The notes beneath the pieces were generated by a model that worked only from the letters and a program-made list of their open reading frames with translations, did not search any database and was not told the origin of the DNA. 64,000 nt of DNA, taken from the NCBI GenBank assembly GCA_021018995.1, contig CM037596.1:89969184-90033183 (forward strand). The letters are read 5' to 3'. This document shows positions 57,225 to 64,000 of this stretch, in pieces. Positions within the stretch are counted from its first letter, which is position 1. Each line of letters opens with the position of its first letter. A program made the translations under genes and the position numbers. The stretch comes from Chloranthus sessilifolius. Lineage: Eukaryota; Streptophyta; Magnoliopsida; Chloranthales; Chloranthaceae.

Positions 57225-59787
57225 TGTGATAGCCCAGATTTTTGCACCCAAAAATCTATGCCATCAGGATCATTCTCTAGATGATCCTCAGGACAAATCA
57301 CAGGGGGTCTGTTCGTCTAGCAGAAATCAAAGCAGACACGGTCCAGTAGTGACAGTTCGAGTCATCATATGTGGCGTTAAGAGAAAGAAGAAATAAACAT
57401 GCATGTATATATATATATATAGAAAGAATATACATTCTCAAAAAGGAATAAAGAAGAACCACTGGTAATGGACATCTATCACCCAAAATAATGGTTCCTA
57501 ATAGTGGTTCTTATAGAATATATAACAATATAAGAAACAACATCTATAGTATAAAATATAGAAAGTGGCCACCAGACCAAATAATCCAATATATGAATAC
57601 AGACCCAAAGAAAAATACAACTACGCACCCAAGCTGCTAATAAAACTCGTCAGCAAGGGTATCAGTGTTCTCCTCCTCTGCCTCAGCCTTTGCCTCAGGC
57701 TGGTAATCAGGGTCGCTCTCCGTGCCGGGAGCCCTAGCCTCAGTACCTATTAATATTATAGAAAACAGGGTGAGCTACATCTAAGCTCAGTAGAAGAAAC
57801 CTAATTAAACATGCATTGAAAATGTAAGACATGATTTACAGATTGTGTCTTAGAACAGATGATCAAATCAGAATATGCAGACAGGATAAATCAGATGGCA
57901 GGTACTGAGTTTCAAAGAAAAGAATAGATGCAAAATATTAATTTCAAAGTTTACTAGATGCCATGCATATCATAATTGGTGACTTAAATCATGCATATTT
58001 CTCTAACTTAAGTAACTCCCGTGAATATATAGCACATGGTAGCCAGATTTGGGCAGATGGGAACCCCTTCCATCGTCGTTCAATGAACAATTTCAGAATG
58101 TGCAACAATGCCTCATAGTAAGGAGCACAATTGTGCCAGGAGAATTTTCAAGCAGATGCACGGATATTCCGCCGTGCCGGACGTGGATATCCTGCCACGT
58201 CAGGGGAGTTCAATTGGTGAACTTAAATTAGAACAGATAACAGAGTACAGAAATCAGAGCAGATAGTAGAGTACAGAAATCAGAGCAGATGCTTATGTTT
58301 TATGCATACATGCTTTTCAAAATAGAAGTTAGGGTACAGATATGAAGGAATCATGAAATCATATTCAGATATATTTTCAAGTTGAATTTCCCTTACCTCA
58401 GATCAGACTTTTCTAAGCAAATCTAAACCTTTTTAAAGCATCAAGGTCTGATCCTCAACCATATACATAGCATACTTAGTGTCAGATATGTCCGGATATT
58501 AACTGGCACAGTGTCTAGTAGTGTTTTGTCCACGAAACTAAAATAATAGAAAACAGGAGTGATTGATAGATCAATGTCCTTGCTTGATCGATCAATCATT
58601 AATTTGAGCAATCAATTACCTTCCTTGATCGATCAATGTCTCCCTTTAACTCACAAGGAACTGAGGGAAATTGATCGATCAACACCCTTGCTTGATCGAT
58701 CAATCCACCTCATTGATTGATCAATCTTTCCATTGATCGATCAATCCTATCAAACTCAAATTTCCCTCCTCTTGTTTGCACACTTAACTTATAAAATTTT
58801 ATTGATCAATCTTCCTCATTGATCGATCATTCTTGCTTTTGATCGATCACTTCACTGTGATCGATCAACTTCTCATATTGATCGATCAATGCTAAATTTG
58901 ATCGATCAATGCCCATCGGCATTGAACTTCCAGAAAAGCACTCTACTGTTCTCATTAACTCTTTATACGAATTGATCGATCAACTCTCTACCTTGATCGA
59001 TCAATCCCAATCTTGATCAATCAATTAACTACCTTGATCGATCAATAATGACATTTTTCTGTCATTAATGGCGGTCACTTGTTCTTGACCTATTTTGACC
59101 TTAAACCATTAATGATCCCAACCCACACTCATACATATCCATTTACATATTTATGAGGTCTTAACCTCCATATTTTTAATCTAAAAACTCACCTATTTAA
59201 AGTCCCTTTTAGGATCTCGGTAATGCGATCCGAGGAGGGTTTCAGATTCCAAATCAGAGGTTTTGTCGCCATCACGACCTTGAATAACAGACTTGTGGCT
59301 TCGCTTTAACACGCAGTGACAGCACACGTTCCCAGACTAGACACGTACCGTCAAGATTGACCCCTTCACACTCTATTTTCGAGAATTTACCATTTAGGTA
59401 CTCTCGAGCCTTGGTTTCACAACCGCAATACTTCAGACCTAAATCCCTGCTACAGACCAATATGAAATCAAGAAGGAGAAGAGTGGAGAGGGATTCTACT
59501 TCTCTTCCTTCCCTTATAAGCTAACCAAAGAAATATCCTTGATATTTCTAATTTTCTAATATTACGTTTCGATGTTAAACGTACACTTAACTTCCCGACA
59601 TACCACACCTCATCACACATCTGATGCAACTTGGATTTTCGTAAGAAGTCACACATGACTTCGACTAATTGTGGATTAATATTATTGGCAATAATATTAT
59701 TATGAAATTTTAATTTATCTCGATTTCTATGTTCGACACACATATCAAAGCAGTCGGGTTCTTATTCAAAATTTTAGGGCTATTACA
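57225..59787 (-). mobile_element. Solo LTR, 2,563 bp, inside gypsy B RNase H
   Basis: TGTGATAGCCCAGATTTTTG..TTTTAGGGCTATTACA with 11-bp near-inverted ends and an exact 5-bp duplication CCATC (57220-57224 and 59788-59792). Its removal rejoins RNase H (RQYRQM | EFLNDYD). There is no internal coding sequence. It begins like the gypsy B LTR (TGTGAcAGCCCAGATTT) and is similar in size, so it comes from a related Tekay-like family. Confidence 0.9.
58560..59045. repeat. Palindrome cluster in solo LTR, TTGATCGATCAA type
   Basis: About twenty sites in 485 bp, most containing the perfect 12-bp palindrome TTGATCGATCAA, for example at 58676, 58734, 58863, 58898, 58975, 58996 and 59034. This is the densest cluster of the window. 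Spacers are 10-50 bp of CT-rich unrelated sequence. Confidence 0.94.
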
Positions 59788-60346
59788 CCATCTGTCTATA
59801 CTGCCTCATATTTATCTCTTTCTGTGTAAACAGATACCTGAGGCTCTTATGGTCGGTGAAGATTTTAAAGGTTTCATCGTACAGATAGTGTCTCCAAATC
59901 TTCAATGCAAATATGATTGCCGCTAGTTCCAGGTCATGTGTCGGATAGTTCTTCTCATGATCTTTCAACTGTCTCGACCAGTAAGCTATCACTTTCTTGT
60001 GTTGGTTGAGCATGCAGCCCAAACCATTATGCGAACCAGCACTGTATACCGCGAACCCTCCACTGCCTGAAGGAATTGCTAACACTGGAGCTGAAGTGAG
60101 TCTCTTCTTGAGTTCTTGAAAACTCTTTTCACACGCTTCACTCCACTTAAACCTTACATCATTCCTTATAAGTCTCGTAAGAGGTCCCGATATTTTAGAA
60201 AATCTCTTTACAAAATGTCGATAGTAGCCAGCTAGACGAAGGAAACTACAGATGTCAGTTACCGTCTTTGGTTGTTCCCAGTTTACTACTGCTTCAATCT
60301 TAGCTAGATCTACTATGACACCTTCCTTTGGGACCACATGTCTCAA
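59788..60346 (-). pseudogene. Gypsy B RT thumb and RNase H, first part
   Basis: 60346-59793 encodes [100 protein letters not shown] and [20 protein letters not shown]. RNase H Asp residues appear partly changed ([10 protein letters not shown] for YSDASxxGLG). Interrupted by the solo LTR. Confidence 0.9.
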
Positions 60347-61286
60347 AAAGCTAACTTCTTCTAACCAAAAATTACACTTATTGAGTTTGGCATATAGTTG
60401 GTGTTCACGTAAAGTTTGCAGAGCAACTCATAAGTGTTCTTCATGCTCCTTCTTCGACTTGAAATATATCAGGATGTCGCCAACAAATACTATGACGCAG
60501 GAGTCTAGGTATAGTTTAAACACCCTATTCATCAAATCCATAAATGACGCCGGTGCATTTGTCAAACCAAACGGCATCACTAAGAACTCATAGTGTCCAT
60601 ACTATGTCCTGGATGCTGTCTTCCGGATATCCTCTGCCTTAACTCTCAGCTGATGGTATCCAGATCTCAGATCAATCTTGGAAAAGTATTTTACTCCTTA
60701 CAGCTAATCAAATAAATCGTCAATCCTAGGCAAAGGATATCGATTCTTAATGGTCAATTTGTTTAACTGGCGATAGTCAATGCACATCGCATTGACCCAT
60801 CTTTCTTCTTCACGAACAAGACCGGTGCTCCCTATGGAGACACGCTCGATCTTACAAACCCCTTATTATGATCTCTTGCAATTGCGCTTTCAACTCCTTC
60901 AACTTAACAGGAGCCATTCTATATGGTGCTTTGGAAACAGGCTCCGTTCCAGACGCTAAGTCGATAGCGAACTCTACTTCTCTATCTGGAGGTAATCCTG
61001 GTAATTCCTCCGAAAACATATCTTTAAATTCTCACACAACTGCTATCTCTGAGATAACATTCTTCCCTTCCTTATCATCTTTCAAGAATGCCAAGTAACC
61101 ACTGCACTCCTTTATGATCAAACACTTGGCCCTGACTGCAAAAATAAGTGGCATAAACGTCGATCTCTCTCCTCGAAATCAGAATGATCTCCTTGTATTA
61201 GGTCGAAAGATGACAACCTTGTTCTTGCAATCTATCATCGCACAATGCTGTGACAACCAGTCCATGCCAAGGATCACGTCGAATCT
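60347..61286 (-). pseudogene. Gypsy B reverse transcriptase
   Basis: Broken frames show the [23 protein letters not shown] region (60770-60840), [10 protein letters not shown] (about 60720), [17 protein letters not shown] (60590-60540) and [12 protein letters not shown] (60500-60466). The active site normally reads F(V/I)DDIL; Gly replaces the first Asp, so it cannot be active. Confidence 0.85.
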
Positions 61287-61598
61287 TTACATGTCTAACA
61301 AAATCAAATTCGTCGGTAGTTCAAAGTCATCGCCGTCCCTGATGGTCACTATCACCGATTTACAAATCCTTTCTATATCGATCGATTGTTCAGTCAGAAT
61401 CGATATAGCTAAGACGAAATCTAATGTCTCCGGGTTGACCTTCATCTTCTTTGAGAAATGGGGAGTAGTAAATGAGTGGGTAGACCCCGGGTCTATCAAC
61501 ACCCTCGCCTCATAAGTTAAGTCACTCCCCTTGCCATACACTTCTAAGGTACCTATAAAGCATACATATTTATATACATAGCATACTATATACATCAA
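61287..61598 (-). pseudogene. Gypsy B protease
   Basis: TYEARVLIDPGSTHSFTTPH (active site DPGST; other chromoviruses read D(T/S/P)G(A/S)TH), then FELPTNLILLDM before a stop at the place of FDVILGMDWL. The pol frame continues in pieces to 61200. Confidence 0.87.
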
Positions 61599-61753
61599 AA
61601 TTTATGAAAGAGAATTAGTCTATTCTACTTCTTATATGAATGCACCTTCTCTATCTAAAAACTTTTAAGAAATGAATTTCTTTATTTAAAAGAAATCTCA
61701 CCTTGGATCACATCGGTGGTATTGTGTGCTTCCTGAGCCGTAAATGCGTAGGC

Positions 61754-63096
61754 TCATCCTTGTACAACCTGTTTCCTCACTTGTTTAGGTCGTGGCATTG
61801 AAACGGAAGCCGTCTTCTCCTTAGCTATCTCAGTGAAATCTTGGATGATGTGGCCCACCTTTCCACATTTATAGCAACCTCGAGTACCACTTTTGCACTC
61901 AACTGTCTTATGAGACTTGCCACACTTGGCACAAGCCTCCACTATAGTCGACGCTGCTCGTGAGAAACCCTATGTAACTGCTGCCCCTGTGGTGGTAGCA
62001 GGGCTCTCATATCTTATCGGCCTCCCCGATGCAAGCACTGGAAATATCTGATAGTTTGTCTGTTGCGCCAGTCTCACATACCCTGTTTGGAATGGTTGCC
62101 TCTGAATAGGTGCTACGAATCTCAACTTTTTGTTCAGCGGCTCGTAGTTCCTAACTTTATTATGATTTGCTCTTCCTCTGCCTGACTGATCCCTTCTTCT
62201 ATATCTGTCTTCATTATCCTCTTCAGTGACCAAGACCTTGCTCATGACCTCTCCATAGGTCTTCAACTCAAATACCGGTACTTGCCCCCTGATGTCCGGC
62301 CTCAACCCGTGTTGTAGTCGCTTTGCTTTCATCAGGTTTGTGACTACAAAATCAGGAGCAAAGCGAGCAAGCTGCATAAACTCAACCCCATACTCTCTAA
62401 CTGACTTTCTTCCCTGCTCAAGCTGTAAAAATTTTACTTCCATCTGATTTCGTACAACTTCAAGGAAGTACTATTTGTTAAATTCTTCGACAAACTCATC
62501 CCACGTCTAGGGTAATCCTGGTGTCTCCTGAGCCCTAGTCCTAAAAAAGGACGTCCACCAAGGGCCTGCCTCCCCATCAAGCATGTAAACTGCACATCTG
62601 ACACTCTCGTCCTCCGTGTGTGTGAGAACGCTAAATACTTTTCCCATCTCGCTCAGCCAATTCTCCGCATCCATTGGCTCCGCTTGCCCTGAAAAGCTAG
62701 GAGGATGCATCCTCCTAAACTCTATAAATGCTAAGGGCACTGGCTGCGTAGGACCTACTAGAGGTGTAGGTGGTTGATGCTGCTTAGTGGTATTGTCAGC
62801 TGCTAAGGACGCTACTTGTTGAGCCATGGCAGCTGTCATGGTTTCCATAGTGTGTATCATCCTCTAACGCTCTTCTCTCTCTTTGTTTCTTTCTCTTACT
62901 CTTTCATGTTTCCTCTAATCTCTATCCTGATTGTCTCTTTCTCGGCTCTCTTCATGGTCTTAGCTATCTTGGCCACTACTTCCTAAAGCCCCCCTGTTTT
63001 CCATTGGTACTCTATTCGTAGCCGAGATGAATCATCTCTACTACATAAATTTCTATCATGACCGCCCCGGGGTTGGCCTCTTCCCTTAGAAGACAT
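61754..63096 (-). pseudogene. Gypsy B gag with zinc knuckles
   Basis: ATG at 63096 opens MSSKGRGQPRGGHDR. 62860-62507 gives FIEFRRMHPPSFSGQAEPMD, AENWLSEMGKVF and YMLDGEAGPWWTSFFR. 62443-61970 gives FLQLEQGRKSVREYGVEFMQ, LARFAPDFV and LRPDIRGQVP. 61942-61754 has zinc knuckles CAKCGKSHKTVEC and CYKCGKVGHIIQDF, the second with its last Cys lost. Frame changes occur at about 62870, 62500 and 61960. Confidence 0.88.
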
Positions 63097-63199
63097 TACG
63101 GTTTGCACATGAAACCAAAGTTTCATTAGCAGAAGTCCCTATGCTTTGATAAAAATAAGAATTGTTAAAAATTCTAAAAGAAATAACTTTGATACCAAC

Positions 63200-64000
63200 T
63201 GTGATAGTTTAGATATTGGCTCCCCGAAACTCGTGCCATTAGCACGACCCTCGAGGTTGTGCCCCATATGCTTGCATAGAACATTGGTATAGCCAAGCAA
63301 CAATAAAGTAAAATAAAGCATAAGAATTAAATCGAACTAAATTTCTAGTTCTATATATATAACCATCAAAATGAATAACCCAAAAGATGGTTCTAGTCTC
63401 ATGCCAACATGAGCAAAAGAACCCACCCGAACCATCAGTGACGAAACAACAGTCACCTTGGATGGTTCGCCAAAAGAATATATTATTTGTTTAATTACAT
63501 TTTCTCAAAAATAGCTTGACATACCAAGTCGTACAATGCTCTCTTAAAGCTAAATCAAAGTACGTAGGGGTCCTCTAGAAGAAGTCCTCAGGAGGGGGCT
63601 CCAAATCCTCCCCAGGCACGTAATCCGAATCCTTCGGATCTATGCCTCCTGAAGTAGCAGCAGCCGCAAGCACAGGACCTGTGACATATAGTCTAAAAGG
63701 GTGAGCTACATCATAGCTCAATTGGGAAACAACTAAATAAACATATAAGTTAATCTCTCATATATTTTCCATGAAATTTAGCAGCATGATGTATCAATGA
63801 ATTAACTAGAAAAGTAATTTAAAAGACTGAAAAAGATGCACTTGGTGTTACTGTTACTTTACATATTTCATTTGTTCTCAACTTTCTTATGTCAGACAAT
63901 GATTTGGCTTAAAAACTTAAATCATAACTTAAATATTCCTTAACTTACTATAGCGTCGGGCGCCCGATGGAATACCCTCCATCGTCGTCTAATCAGATCA
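63200..64000 (-). repeat. Gypsy B 5' LTR (right, cut by window edge)
   Basis: The first 800 bp match 50607 onward, for example CACGACCCTCGAGG and CCACCCGAACCATCAGTGAC. On its left the minus-strand primer site TTGGTATCAAAG (63198-63187) abuts it, so this is the 5' LTR. Confidence 0.9.

Larger units (their letters stand above)
50607..64000 (-). mobile_element. Gypsy B: Tekay-like chromovirus (incomplete at window edge)
   Basis: The left LTR 50607-53003 (TGTGACAGCCCAGATTTCGG..) recurs at 63200-64000 (TGTGATAGTTTAGATATTGG.., continuing past the edge). Between them, on the minus strand, lie gag (from 63096), zinc knuckle, protease, RT, RNase H, integrase with chromodomain (to 55580) and an accessory ORF (54895-53476). 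The chromodomain and long LTRs place it with Tekay/Del chromoviruses. It cuts copia B unit 3 at 50606. RNase H is split by a solo LTR and the RT has lost a catalytic Asp. Confidence 0.9.

Noticed and set aside
58560..59045. Regularly interspersed short repeats resembling a CRISPR array
   Set aside because: Repeats are 12-bp palindromes at uneven spacing inside a plant LTR, with no cas genes; this is a eukaryotic genome.

Overview
The window is nuclear DNA of a flowering plant with a repeat-rich, probably large genome. It is AT-rich and carries one recognisable host gene, split by plant-type introns. Nearly everything else is LTR retrotransposon, LINE, SINE-like or MITE sequence. No species can be named from the sequence.

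Left third (1-19,300): the only host gene is the 5' part of a VIK-type ankyrin-repeat protein kinase (integrin-linked-kinase family) on the minus strand. Five exons join in frame with GT..AG sites: 18937-18620, 1929-1855, 1692-1597, 946-861 and 429-309. They encode about 232 residues: ankyrin repeats, the kinase ATP loop, the catalytic Lys and the helix-C Glu. The rest of the kinase domain lies left of the window. Intron 1 is about 16.7 kb (1930-18619). It holds LINE pieces, an old copia remnant, several MITEs, a full-length but dead copia element (copia A, 8125-17750) and tRNA-like SINE heads near exon 1. Copia A was itself hit by two solo LTRs (10467-13339 and 13449-14529) and two hAT-type MITEs (8326-8532 and 15930-16616).

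Middle (19,300-25,370): MITE-rich intergenic DNA with hAT, Tourist/PIF-Harbinger and Mutator types, TA microsatellites and short tandem duplications. I see no gene here.

Right part (25,374-64,000): nested minus-strand LTR retrotransposons. A copia family (copia B) forms a tandem LTR-internal-LTR-internal-LTR-internal array. Its third LTR is split by an Athila-like gypsy element (gypsy A, 35437-49645, 5-bp target duplication GTATT). Its third internal region is cut at 50606 by a Tekay-like chromovirus (gypsy B, 50607 to beyond 64000), whose RNase H region is split by a 2.56-kb solo LTR (57225-59787, target duplication CCATC). Both gypsy elements carry a related accessory ORF between integrase and the 3' LTR.

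The signal most worth a second look is a class of short near-perfect palindromes of about 12 bp, for example TCGATTAATCGA, TCGATGCATCGA, TTGATCGATCAA and TCAATCGATTGA. They cluster in LTRs and in the non-coding spacers of at least four unrelated LTR-retrotransposon lineages here, and I did not see clusters of them in the gag-pol coding stretches. A sixth LTR type (copia A) has a GC-rich counterpart.
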